From: Saprospiraceae bacterium | GTDB taxonomy: Bacteria > Bacteroidota > Bacteroidia > Chitinophagales > Saprospiraceae | Assembly: GCA_013214355.1 (NCBI GenBank) | Contig: JABSSL010000082.1 | Location: 1 to 64,000, forward strand | Direction: 5' to 3' | Length of the DNA: 64,000 nucleotides | In this document: in pieces, positions 26,543 through 34,767 of the stretch | Layout: every line of letters starts with the position of its first letter | Position numbering within the stretch: position 1 is the stretch's first letter | Translations under genes and position numbers: made by a program | The notes under the pieces: model-generated | Databases searched by the model: none | The model's input: only the letters and a program-made list of their open reading frames with translations | What the model was told of the DNA's origin: nothing

Positions 26543-26998
26543 ATGAAACCTACTATCACCCTACTATTTTTCGTGGCCATCACCCTATTCACAAGTTGCC
26601 AGCAAACTGAGGCTGCGGAAGCTGAAACTACTCAAACGGAGACACCTCAAGCCGCTCCCCCTCCAGCCATCCAGCCGGGTATGATCAAGGTAGCCATCCT
26701 CTACCCCAATGGCGAAGACAAAACCTTTGATATGGACTACTACTCCACCAAGCACATGCCGATGGTGGCAGGCCTATTTGGGGATGCCATGAAGGCGATG
26801 GCCATCGACAAGGGGATGGCGGGCAGAACGCCTGAGGAGCCCCTGCCCTATCTGGCCGTTGGTTATTTCTATTTCAATCAGTTATCAGATTATGAAAATG
26901 CTTTTGGACCGAATGCGGAAAAGATATTGAGTGACATTCCAAATTACACGAATATCCAGCCTGTCGTACAGATTAGTGAGGTGGTGCAGGCGCAATAG
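26543..26998 (+). CDS. EthD-domain lipoprotein (151 aa)
   Basis: A lipobox (LFTSCQQ) is followed by a low-complexity Glu/Thr/Ala/Pro linker (residues 22-48) and an EthD domain of the dimeric alpha/beta-barrel superfamily. VAILYPNGEDKTFDMDYYSTKHMP matches the EthD start, with the usual YY...HMP core. EthD proteins are mostly cytosolic and of unclear function; a lipid-anchored periplasmic version with a linker is notable but occurs in Bacteroidota. Confidence 0.8.
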   Translation: MKPTITLLFFVAITLFTSCQQTEAAEAETTQTETPQAAPPPAIQPGMIKVAILYPNGEDKTFDMDYYSTKHMPMVAGLFGDAMKAMAIDKGMAGRTPEEPLPYLAVGYFYFNQLSDYENAFGPNAEKILSDIPNYTNIQPVVQISEVVQAQ

Positions 26999-27044
26999 GT
27001 TCCTACATCTATTCGCCTCAAGAATTCACCAGATAGGCTTGAAT

Positions 27045-27641
27045 CTACTCCGATTCAGCCTCCGCTCCCATTTCTTCTTCGGCTACCGCTGGTGCAGGAT
27101 AGTAATCCGTCGTATTCGCCTCGATTACTTTTTTCAAGGCCTCGATATTCTTGGTCTCTTGAGCGGTGAAAGAGCCGGACAACATTTCCATGAGTGCAAA
27201 CATAGAGCGCATCATCATGCCCTTAGGTCGTACATCTGCTTGGGTGCTAAAGGTAGTTTGGCCGTTGGATTCGGAAAAGGTGTAGTGTTGATCCATGTCC
27301 ATGAAATCGCTATCATAGTGTAGATGCACCTGATTGAATTCTTCGAGCGCTTTCAAGGTTTGGATCATCTCGAACTCGGCTTGCCCCTCGCCAGGGTCAA
27401 CTACGACTTTGTACTTACTACCGACTTCGTTTTGTCTACCCTCTATGAGTTCCATACCTTGGTAGCCTTCTAGCCATTGGTCATATTTGGATTCATCTTG
27501 GACAATCGCCCAGACTTCTTCCACTGGTTTTTCAACCGTGATTTCGTGCCCGTATTGGATCGAGGGATTGAAGAGGCCAACGGCGAAGAAAAGCAAAACG
27601 ATGGCCACGACGGCCAGCAGAGCGTATCTAAGGATTTTCAT
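27045..27641 (-). CDS. SRPBCC-family (polyketide cyclase-like) protein with N-terminal membrane anchor
   Basis: One transmembrane helix (residues 5-24) is followed by a START/Bet v1-like SRPBCC domain beginning with ITVEKPVEEVWAIVQD. A Glu-rich C-terminal tail follows. Such domains bind hydrophobic ligands. The anchor would place the domain outside the cytoplasm. It is transcribed convergently with the EthD gene. Confidence 0.78.
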   Translation of the reverse strand: MKILRYALLAVVAIVLLFFAVGLFNPSIQYGHEITVEKPVEEVWAIVQDESKYDQWLEGYQGMELIEGRQNEVGSKYKVVVDPGEGQAEFEMIQTLKALEEFNQVHLHYDSDFMDMDQHYTFSESNGQTTFSTQADVRPKGMMMRSMFALMEMLSGSFTAQETKNIEALKKVIEANTTDYYPAPAVAEEEMGAEAESE

Positions 27642-27745
27642 TGGTTTATAGTTTGTATTAGAAAAACAGACTTTCCTAAGATACGAAACTTTAGAGACAT
27701 CCTGATGTCGCTTCCTGCTTCCGATTTACCACTTTCATCTTCTCC

Positions 27746-29965
27746 CTACTCCCCCACTACCCTACCGTACAAGGCCTTTACGCGATTGTAATGCTTCACC
27801 ACAATCACCGTTTTATCCGTCTGGCGAGCGATCTCTTCTGGTATGTTACCGAATAAAATCTGAGGGTATATACTTTGCCCCGCAGCACCTAGTAAGACGG
27901 CATCGTATTCAGCGGATTCGTCGATGATGGCTTGACTGACATTATCGCTTCGGAGTAGTTTCCCATTGTATTCCACGGAACCATTGGCTGAGCTGAGGCG
28001 AGCTACAGCAGCGTCCAGGTACTCCTGTGCTTTGGCGGCGCGGGCGGGCTCGGACTCAACCGGTGCCACGTTGCAGACAGTTAAGGCGCCTTTAAGGGAT
28101 TTTGCTAGGGCGAGGCCGTACTGCTCAGCACATTGGGCATGTTCGCCACCGGCGGTGGGTAGCAGAATCTTACGAATGGGTTTATCGTCGTGCAGCTTGA
28201 CTAACATAATGTCGGTACGGGCGTAGGTGACCACTGCATCTGTAATAGAACCTAAGATTCGCTCAGTATTGGTAGAGTAGCCTTTCCAGCCAAGCAGGAT
28301 GAGATCACAGGCCCGTTCTCGAGAGGTTTCGAGGATGGCACGAGCCACATTATGACCCACACGGATCAACGCTTGGCTAGGGATATCCCGGTCTTCTGTA
28401 ATACTACGTAGTGCCTTGAGGCGGTTTTCCTCTAGATCAATGACTTTATTATCGTAGCTCGTTGTTGGGAGCTGATCTGGTAAGGTTATTACACGTAGGA
28501 AGACTACCTCTCCATTCTTCTCTTGGGCAATAGCAGCGGCCATCTCCGCCAATGACTGGATATTCTGCGGATTGGCGATAGGAACCAGGATCCGGAAGCG
28601 GTTTTTATCCATACTGGCCCTACCTTGACTGTGAGCAATGTGGGAAGCAACCCCTGGAATAGCTTTTTCCTCCGTTTCTGCGCCTTTCCAAGCCACGAAA
28701 GCTAACATACCCAGTAACAGACAGCCAATAGCCAAAAAGAGCGGTATGGGGTGCGAAAATATCTGTGAGATTAAATATAGATTGGCCAAAATACCAAGGA
28801 TCGGTAGCAAAGGCACCAAAGGCACCCGAAATGGCCGTTCCATATCTGGAAACTTCCTTCTATGAACAATCAATGCTGCATTCACCAAGATTAGCGCTAG
28901 TAACAGTACCGTATTGGCAAAGTAAGACAGGTCTTCTAGTGGCAGCATCATCGCAAATACAAGAATACCTCCACCAACTAGGATTACAGCGATGATAGGA
29001 GTTCTCGTCTGCGTATTGATCACCCCTATTTCCCTAGGTAAATGCCCAAGGTGACTCATCGAAAGCACTACCCTTGACCCCGCCATAATGGAAGCATTAG
29101 AGGCCGAGATCATGGAGAAGATGGCACCAGCGATGATGACATAACCACCAATCCCCCCGAGAAATCGCTTCGCCGCTTCGCCCATAGAAGCTTCGGTGTA
29201 TTCAGTTAGGCCAGCAAAGAGTACCACTAGTACCACTAAGGTGTACAAGAGGGTTACAACGCCCATTGAGATGAAAATTGCCCTCGGAATATTCTTTACA
29301 GGATCCTTTACCTCCCCTGCTGAAGCAGCAATCGCCGAGAAACCAAAGAAAGTAATGAAAACCATAGCAGCAGTGGAGCCAATCATAACCCAATCCGTGC
29401 TAAATCGGTTGATCAATTCCTCGGGTTGGATAAATCGTAATCCGCCAAAAATAAACCAGATCAAGAGCACCACCTTCGCGGCGGTTACCACAATTTGAAA
29501 CCGCCCACTCTCCTTTGTCCCCTTTATATTGAGCAGGGTGAGCCCTATCAGCATGATGATGCCGAAGAGGGATTCAACCGGTAAGTGGTATATAAATTCG
29601 TTAAAGTAACTGGATAAGCTTGCAATGTAGAATGCACAAGAAGAAGTATACCCTAGGAATAATGCCCAACCTACAAAGTAGGCCAAAGGAGCGGAAAAGG
29701 TCTTTCTTGCATACAAATAGCCCTCACCTGTGCGAGGATAAATGGAGACGAACTCGCAGTAGGTCAATGCAGTGAAAATAGCCACGAAAGCAGCCAACAG
29801 AAAGGCAACGATTGCGGCCGAACCGACATTGCGAATGGCAAGGCCAGAAAGGGTGAAAATTCCCGCAGCGATCATGGTTCCGATACCGATGGCCAATGCA
29901 GAAGTGAGTCCAAGGTCTCGACTTAGTTCCGTTTCGACACCTTGCCCGGATAGAGGTTTTTCCAT
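27746..29965 (-). CDS. APC-family amino-acid permease fused to two universal stress domains
   Basis: The 739-residue protein begins with about 12 transmembrane helices of the amino acid-polyamine-organocation family. The substrate-binding stretch GIGTMIAAGIFTLSG lies near residue 27, and the family region EVKDPVKNIPRAIFISMG near 215. Two UspA domains follow (about 455-595 and 600-730), the first beginning FRILVPIANPQN. The first ends with ILLGWKGYS...ILGSITDAVV and the second with VLLGAAGQS...LFGNIPEEIARQTDKTVIVVKH; both resemble nucleotide-binding loops of UspA. The Usp part is probably a cytosolic regulatory module that senses nucleotide. The transported substrate is unknown. Confidence 0.88.
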   Translation of the reverse strand: MEKPLSGQGVETELSRDLGLTSALAIGIGTMIAAGIFTLSGLAIRNVGSAAIVAFLLAAFVAIFTALTYCEFVSIYPRTGEGYLYARKTFSAPLAYFVGWALFLGYTSSCAFYIASLSSYFNEFIYHLPVESLFGIIMLIGLTLLNIKGTKESGRFQIVVTAAKVVLLIWFIFGGLRFIQPEELINRFSTDWVMIGSTAAMVFITFFGFSAIAASAGEVKDPVKNIPRAIFISMGVVTLLYTLVVLVVLFAGLTEYTEASMGEAAKRFLGGIGGYVIIAGAIFSMISASNASIMAGSRVVLSMSHLGHLPREIGVINTQTRTPIIAVILVGGGILVFAMMLPLEDLSYFANTVLLLALILVNAALIVHRRKFPDMERPFRVPLVPLLPILGILANLYLISQIFSHPIPLFLAIGCLLLGMLAFVAWKGAETEEKAIPGVASHIAHSQGRASMDKNRFRILVPIANPQNIQSLAEMAAAIAQEKNGEVVFLRVITLPDQLPTTSYDNKVIDLEENRLKALRSITEDRDIPSQALIRVGHNVARAILETSRERACDLILLGWKGYSTNTERILGSITDAVVTYARTDIMLVKLHDDKPIRKILLPTAGGEHAQCAEQYGLALAKSLKGALTVCNVAPVESEPARAAKAQEYLDAAVARLSSANGSVEYNGKLLRSDNVSQAIIDESAEYDAVLLGAAGQSIYPQILFGNIPEEIARQTDKTVIVVKHYNRVKALYGRVVGE

Positions 29966-30385
29966 CTCAGCAGTTTTGGCTTTGTCAGGCCGTCAGACTA
30001 ATAGTGAACTGGAGGAAGAAATCAGAGGCCAGAGATCTGAAGTAAGAGATCAGAAGTAAGAGGGCCGAAGTAAGATTTTCAAACCATCTTTAACGATTGC
30101 TGATTCGACAAATCCTAGGCCTCTATCTGTTTTCTGACATCTGTCATCTGTTATCTAACTTGCCATGCACCACCTGACAGCATTTGCTTAAATAAGCAGG
30201 CGTCAAACGCTAGAAGTGATGAAAATTAACTACCATTTGAATGTAGACCTACCGTCAGCTGGTCTTGGGAAGAGGCAGCCTAGCAGCAGGTTCCATACGG
30301 GTCGAAAAAGGATTGGTAATGACCAAGTGTTCGACTAGTCGCCTTAGATGGCTAATTTATAATTTTTTGTTAAGCGAGTGGCAAT
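29966..30385. other. Gene-free stretch with short repeats
   Basis: A 420-bp region between a permease gene and a minus-strand gene. It contains the 14-bp tandem repeat at 30034-30075 and a run of CTG/ATCTG-type words around 30121-30155 that reads as roughly the inverse complement. No coding frame is convincing. Confidence 0.6.
30034..30075. repeat. Three tandem copies of a 14-bp unit
   Basis: The units at 30034-30047, 30048-30061 and 30062-30075 share the core GAAGTAAGA and differ mainly in the first five bases. The first two differ at a single position. Confidence 0.75.
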
Positions 30386-30949
30386 CTAGTTCTTCTTTTC
30401 CCAAAAGCGCCAGTTAAAACCACCGCCACTAGCTCTGCGTTCTGCTCGTCGGCGCATTCGATCTCTACGCTTCTTATTCTTAGCAATCTCATTTTTCTTG
30501 AGGAAGACATACCGAATGGATACACCTGTCTGCTTGTATAGTTTTTGCTCTCCTCCCACTAGATTTATCGCTGGTTTAAAGTCCCAGGTGAGATTGAGGC
30601 GAGCCAAGGTAAATTCGATCCCCGCAATAGCAGTTAAACCAAAGGGATCTTTAACCGTTTCGCCTTCGTTTTGGGTAATCCAACCCTTATGTACACCACC
30701 TCCCACGTAGAAATTAAAGCGACGTGAAATCAGGGGTGAATGTTGCTCCACCAGTGCGGTAAGGATTAGTTCTTCTCGCTGTAAACTGCTTTGAATAATG
30801 AATTCGCCAGTAGTTTTTTTGGCAAATCGATACTTGGTCGTCACCCCCCAGTCTGTCCCTAATCGCATTCCCCCGGCTAAATCATAGGATTGACCCAGCA
30901 AAAAAGTAGCACCAAGACTGAAAAACAAACAGATGATTATTTTTTTCAT
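30386..30949 (-). CDS. Outer-membrane beta-barrel-like protein (187 aa)
   Basis: The signal peptide (residues 1-19) is followed by alternating beta-strand patterns (YRFAKKTTGEFIIQSSL, RRFNFYVGGGVHKGW, LTAIAGIEFTLARLNLTWDF) that suggest a small eight-stranded barrel. A strongly basic tail (KNKKRRDRMRRRAERR) follows the barrel region, which is unusual for an outer-membrane protein. No function can be assigned. Confidence 0.65.
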   Translation of the reverse strand: MKKIIICLFFSLGATFLLGQSYDLAGGMRLGTDWGVTTKYRFAKKTTGEFIIQSSLQREELILTALVEQHSPLISRRFNFYVGGGVHKGWITQNEGETVKDPFGLTAIAGIEFTLARLNLTWDFKPAINLVGGEQKLYKQTGVSIRYVFLKKNEIAKNKKRRDRMRRRAERRASGGGFNWRFWEKKN

Positions 30950-31088
30950 ACGGCAAAAACGTACATGTATTAAAAATTATTACTCAGTATGGGAGGGATT
31001 AGATTTTTCTTAACGGGGAGCGTTAAAGCTGGCTTAAGGCTTTCGGCTAATTGGTACTCCATGACAACAGCTCAGGGGATGTGGTGAC

Positions 31089-31382
31089 TCCAGGAGAGAT
31101 GGTGATGGAAAACACCATCCATCGGCTGGGGAAATCAACACCAACCAAAGAAAACTGATCATTGTTTCAGACCATTTCTTGGAAAAGCCATTTGCGCGGC
31201 TTGGTATTTCCACCAAGATTTTCACCTGCTATATGTCTGGGTTGATCAAGACATCCAGGAGAGATGGTGGTGGAAAACACCATCCATCGGCTGGGGAGAT
31301 CAACATCAACCAAAGAAAATTGATCTTTGTTTCAGACCATTTGTTGGAAAAGCCATTTGCGCTGGTTGGTGTTTTCACCAAC
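31089..31382. repeat. Two-copy tandem repeat with conserved hairpins (period 165 bp)
   Basis: Copy 1 (31089-31217) and copy 2 (31254-31382) are 118 of 129 bases identical and start 165 bp apart. Each contains two hairpins: stem GATGGTG/CACCATC (31098-31104 with 31113-31119; 31263-31269 with 31278-31284), and a second stem of CTTGGT/ACCAAG in copy 1 (31200-31205 with 31212-31217) that becomes GGTTGGTG/CACCAACC in copy 2 (31364-31371 with 31376-31383). In copy 2 an outer CCATTT/AAATGG pair (31353-31358 with 31384-31389) extends the stem. The frame is open across both copies, but 9 of the 11 differences would change the amino acid, so coding is doubtful. Confidence 0.7.
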
Positions 31383-31398
31383 CAAATGGGGATTTCAT

Positions 31399-32256
31399 CT
31401 AAGCCTCAATCCTCAACCAAAAACTCCCCCCGTGTTTTTCTACGCCGCTTAAGTTGGGATGTTGCCATAAAGGAGCAATGACCTGGCTTAAAGTTGCATC
31501 TTCACTGATGAAGTAGTTGGGCAACAGGGGTTTGTATTTTTTTGCGTTGGCAAGTAAAAAGGCGGCGAGTAGGTATTGCTCAGAGTAGAAGCGATCACAC
31601 ATGAACTGTGGGTAGTCGTAGGGTAAGTAAATATCATGTATATGCACGATGACACCGGGAGCCAGCTGCGGTAGAATTTCGAGGAAGAAGACCGTGGCGT
31701 CGGAATTGGGTAACACGCGATGCGAGTTGTCAATAAAAAGAATATCGTTAGCTTCCAGAGCGGTCAATTCTGAAAGATCAATATCTTCGAAAGCCTTCCG
31801 GATGACTTGGTCGGCCAAATCATCCATTTCTACGCGTGGCTGAGGGTCGATGGAGGTAATTTGGGTGTTGAGGTTAAAATCTCGGATACTTTTAGCCGCT
31901 ACTTTCGTGGAATTACCAGAGCCCACTTCCACATAACGTTTGGGGTTGGCGTAAGGAAGCATGTAGTAAAGGGCCGCAATATCCAATCCCGGCAAAAAGC
32001 CATTATTCCAACAGGGTAAGGAAGGATCTTTTTCTGCCCCACAAGCTCTGATACTTTGTATTTTTTCTTGGTGCGCCATCATCCCTTCCAACAACTCCTG
32101 ATACACTCCTCGATGTTCATCAATGACTTCATACAGTCCTGGATGAGCTGGTTTACCATGGCCGTAGCGCGGGGCAAAATCCACCTTGTATTCCAGGAAC
32201 AAGTTCTGAAAACGGGGAGAGAGGAAGCGATATACTTGTTTCAAATACTCTTTCAT
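31399..32256 (-). CDS. Class I SAM-dependent methyltransferase-like protein
   Basis: A Rossmann-like methyltransferase core is visible: YVEVGSGNSTK (motif I) near residue 110, SIDPQPR (motif II), then ILFIDNSHRV and GVIVHIHDIYLP (motifs IV and V). The N-terminal region is longer than usual and contains cysteines (SIRACGAEKDPSLPCW). The frame is open to 32298, but that would overlap the upstream membrane-protein gene. The ATG at 32256 starts 2 bp after that stop and begins MKEYLKQVYRF, so I chose it. The acceptor is unknown. It is co-transcribed with the upstream polytopic membrane protein. Confidence 0.78.
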   Translation of the reverse strand: MKEYLKQVYRFLSPRFQNLFLEYKVDFAPRYGHGKPAHPGLYEVIDEHRGVYQELLEGMMAHQEKIQSIRACGAEKDPSLPCWNNGFLPGLDIAALYYMLPYANPKRYVEVGSGNSTKVAAKSIRDFNLNTQITSIDPQPRVEMDDLADQVIRKAFEDIDLSELTALEANDILFIDNSHRVLPNSDATVFFLEILPQLAPGVIVHIHDIYLPYDYPQFMCDRFYSEQYLLAAFLLANAKKYKPLLPNYFISEDATLSQVIAPLWQHPNLSGVEKHGGSFWLRIEA

Positions 32257-32258
32257 AT

Positions 32259-34562
32259 CTATTCGGTATCCCTTGGAAAGAAGCGATTGTTTTTCCAAAG
32301 ATAGGCGGGAGTGGATTGATATAGATCAGTGGTTATAGGTCGGATGAGCAATTCATCCCAGAAGACGGTATGTCCATGCAAATCACTGTTCTTCATACGA
32401 ATTTGCAATTTAGTCGTTCTTGGATCTAGCTCAAAGGGCAACTCTAGCAGGCCCCAGCCGTTGTTATCGATAGCTTTTACGAACTGGCGAATTTGTTGGT
32501 AGTTTTTCTTGAGCTCACTGCCAAAATCATTAAGCTGCACCAGCTCAAAGTCTGTTCTTGGAACTAGATCTTGATCGATGTACATCCAGAAAGAGGCTAC
32601 CCATTGTTTTTGGAGTGTATCTGGCGCTGCTCCTTCCCAAGCCGTTACCCATCGCTTCAGTTTAAAGGCTTGTCCTCCTTCCCCTTGGTAATGCTTTTCC
32701 GCTTCCGCCTCATCGAAAGAATCATAAATGAAAGTTGCCGCAGAATCTCGGCTAAAAAATGGATCAGCATTGAACAGGGTATCCGCTAAGGCTTGCACAA
32801 TGGAGTCTTTTCGAGCAGCAATTCGAGCATCATAACTATTCAAAGGCACTTCCAACACCTTGAGTTCCCCCGCCTCATAAAGTAAAGGACCGGCATTTTC
32901 CAAATGAGCATAAGGAGTTCTATTTTCCTGATACCGTACCTCATCCCAAGCCATAATCAATGGCTTATCATTCGGGTATTGATCGAATATCTTCGGTCGG
33001 CGATAGGGCTCCATGATGAGCTGTAGCTGCTCAATAGTCTGAGAAGGGGAAGACCGAGTGAGCATAGCGCCTGTGACGGGGAGGCCGGTCTGCACCGACA
33101 TCACCTGCGATTTCTGGTTAATGTATCCGCTTGGAGGATACCAGAAGTTGTCTGATCCAATGGAATAATAAGGTATCGGTAAAATGGCCTGATAATTACT
33201 AAAATCAATACTCGTTACCTCCGGGTAGGTGTTTCCTGGCTTTAATTCCTGAATCTCATCCAATCGAACATCTTCCGCTTTGATGTGATTGTACGCCTCA
33301 AATAACAGTACAAAACAGGGTAAGAGCAAGGCCGGCCAAAATACGGCTGGCTTCCAATTACGTTCTTTCAACCAATGATAAAGGCTCGCAAATCCAATGA
33401 TGTTTATGGTGAAATAAAACACCCACACAAAACGCCCAATTCCTCGAAATTGCTTAATCGGCCCTGTGTATTTGATCAAACTATCCATACCAGGAAGGAT
33501 GAAGGGTAGACCAAAGGAAAACAACAATATGACGATGGAACCATAGAACATCTTATTGAGAAAAGAAGCCTGCTCCGTTTCAAAAGGGATCGCTCCTTTT
33601 TTCAATCGATTCCGCAGCCAGTAATAGACCAATAATGCCGTAGCTCCCACTCCTGCCAGTCCTAGATAGGCTTTGTTCTCAAAATCTAACCAACCGAAGG
33701 CATGCACCTTATTGTGAAACCAGGCAAAGTAGGGTTGTACCAAAGAGACGAAAACCCCATGCCACTTGGCTCGATAATGCAAATAGCCCCATGGAACCGA
33801 AACTCGATCTGGGATGGGATCGTTTAGAATCATCCACCAAAAGAAGAAAGCCAAGGGAATTAAGAGCTGTATGGTATAATGGAAGGCGCATTCTTGAAAG
33901 CGCTTCCAAGTGATTTCTTGTAGAAAATGAAACAAGAAAAAGAAGGATACCAAGAAGGTCAAGATCGCAAAGTAATAGAAATGGATCATGGAGTAACAGA
34001 ACACGGTGATCATAATATATGCACTCCATCGCCAATGCTTTGCCTCGTGCCAGCGCATTAAGAAATAAATCACTGCAGGAATCACCGCAGGATGCGCCAA
34101 CCCATAATGCGAATGCATGCGGTTGATCTGTGGCGCAAGAAAGGTTAGTCCGATGGCAATTAATACACTGTACCAGGCAGGCGTATCCAGCCTCCGCATA
34201 ATCAAATACACAAACACTGCACAGAGAAAGATCGAAAACAACATCAGTAAATGCACCAAATGGAAGGTGTAAGGGGTGATGTCCGTAAAATTAGCCGAGA
34301 TGTATTTGATGACGGTGGACAAGATCGGTTGGGTGGCCCCAGGTACCACATGCTCTCCATAGGGATAGTTCATTCCTTCAAAATGCGAATAAGTGCTATC
34401 ATACTTGGCATGATAGTAAATCACCGTATAGGCTTTAAAGCCGTCCCCATAAGGCTCGATCACCTTATAGTCCGGGAAGTCCAGTATCTCATCAAAGCGG
34501 ATGGAAATGCACGCTAGGGCAAGAAGTATGATAGCCAATAGGCCCTTCCAATTTGATGGCAT
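32259..34562 (-). CDS. Large polytopic membrane protein with C-terminal lumenal domain, GT-C-like
   Basis: About 11-12 transmembrane helices occupy residues 10-430, and a soluble beta-rich domain of about 330 residues follows. The first large loop carries EPYGDGFKAYTVIYYHAKYDS and MNYPYGEH, patterned like the acidic-residue loops of GT-C glycosyltransferases (inference). The C-terminal part contains a jelly-roll-like segment (FWMYIDQDLV; RTTKLQIRMKN). The frame extends to 34616, but the Met at 34562 directly precedes the first membrane helix. It is followed by a methyltransferase-like gene. It may transfer a sugar onto a lipid or glycan, but no family can be named with confidence. Confidence 0.65.
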   Translation of the reverse strand: MPSNWKGLLAIILLALACISIRFDEILDFPDYKVIEPYGDGFKAYTVIYYHAKYDSTYSHFEGMNYPYGEHVVPGATQPILSTVIKYISANFTDITPYTFHLVHLLMLFSIFLCAVFVYLIMRRLDTPAWYSVLIAIGLTFLAPQINRMHSHYGLAHPAVIPAVIYFLMRWHEAKHWRWSAYIMITVFCYSMIHFYYFAILTFLVSFFFLFHFLQEITWKRFQECAFHYTIQLLIPLAFFFWWMILNDPIPDRVSVPWGYLHYRAKWHGVFVSLVQPYFAWFHNKVHAFGWLDFENKAYLGLAGVGATALLVYYWLRNRLKKGAIPFETEQASFLNKMFYGSIVILLFSFGLPFILPGMDSLIKYTGPIKQFRGIGRFVWVFYFTINIIGFASLYHWLKERNWKPAVFWPALLLPCFVLLFEAYNHIKAEDVRLDEIQELKPGNTYPEVTSIDFSNYQAILPIPYYSIGSDNFWYPPSGYINQKSQVMSVQTGLPVTGAMLTRSSPSQTIEQLQLIMEPYRRPKIFDQYPNDKPLIMAWDEVRYQENRTPYAHLENAGPLLYEAGELKVLEVPLNSYDARIAARKDSIVQALADTLFNADPFFSRDSAATFIYDSFDEAEAEKHYQGEGGQAFKLKRWVTAWEGAAPDTLQKQWVASFWMYIDQDLVPRTDFELVQLNDFGSELKKNYQQIRQFVKAIDNNGWGLLELPFELDPRTTKLQIRMKNSDLHGHTVFWDELLIRPITTDLYQSTPAYLWKNNRFFPRDTE

Positions 34563-34639
34563 AAGTAAAGGAATGATTTCAAAGCACGAATGTCTCGATT
34601 TTCTATTTAATCCCAAAGGAAGGAGTAGGAAAACTTTTC

Positions 34640-34700
34640 GCCATCGAGGGCTAATATTTCCGAAGTTTTGGAAACTTCGGAAGTATTAGCCCTCGATGGC
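34640..34700. repeat. Near-perfect 29-bp inverted repeat
   Basis: 34640-34668 pairs with 34672-34700, leaving a 3-base loop, with a single T-G wobble. It carries no T tract and is longer than a normal terminator stem. It lies after a second hairpin that would terminate the SBP-OmpA gene. Confidence 0.8.
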
Positions 34701-34706
34701 AAACGA

Positions 34707-34746
34707 AAGAGGGGCAAGACACGCCACAGCGCACCTTGCCCCTCTT
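34707..34746 (-). terminator. Terminator after the SBP-OmpA gene
   Basis: A 12-bp GC-rich stem (34707-34718 with 34735-34746) lies 22 bp after the stop of the minus-strand gene. T-rich sequence after it is weak, and the 29-bp palindrome follows directly. Confidence 0.6.
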
Positions 34747-34767
34747 CATCTCCGTAGTTTCCTACGC

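Noticed and set aside
31179-31481. Open frame over the tandem repeat, about 100 codons
   Set aside because: It starts with TTG inside copy 1 and most differences between copies are amino-acid changing; the hairpins are kept, so non-coding structure is the better reading.
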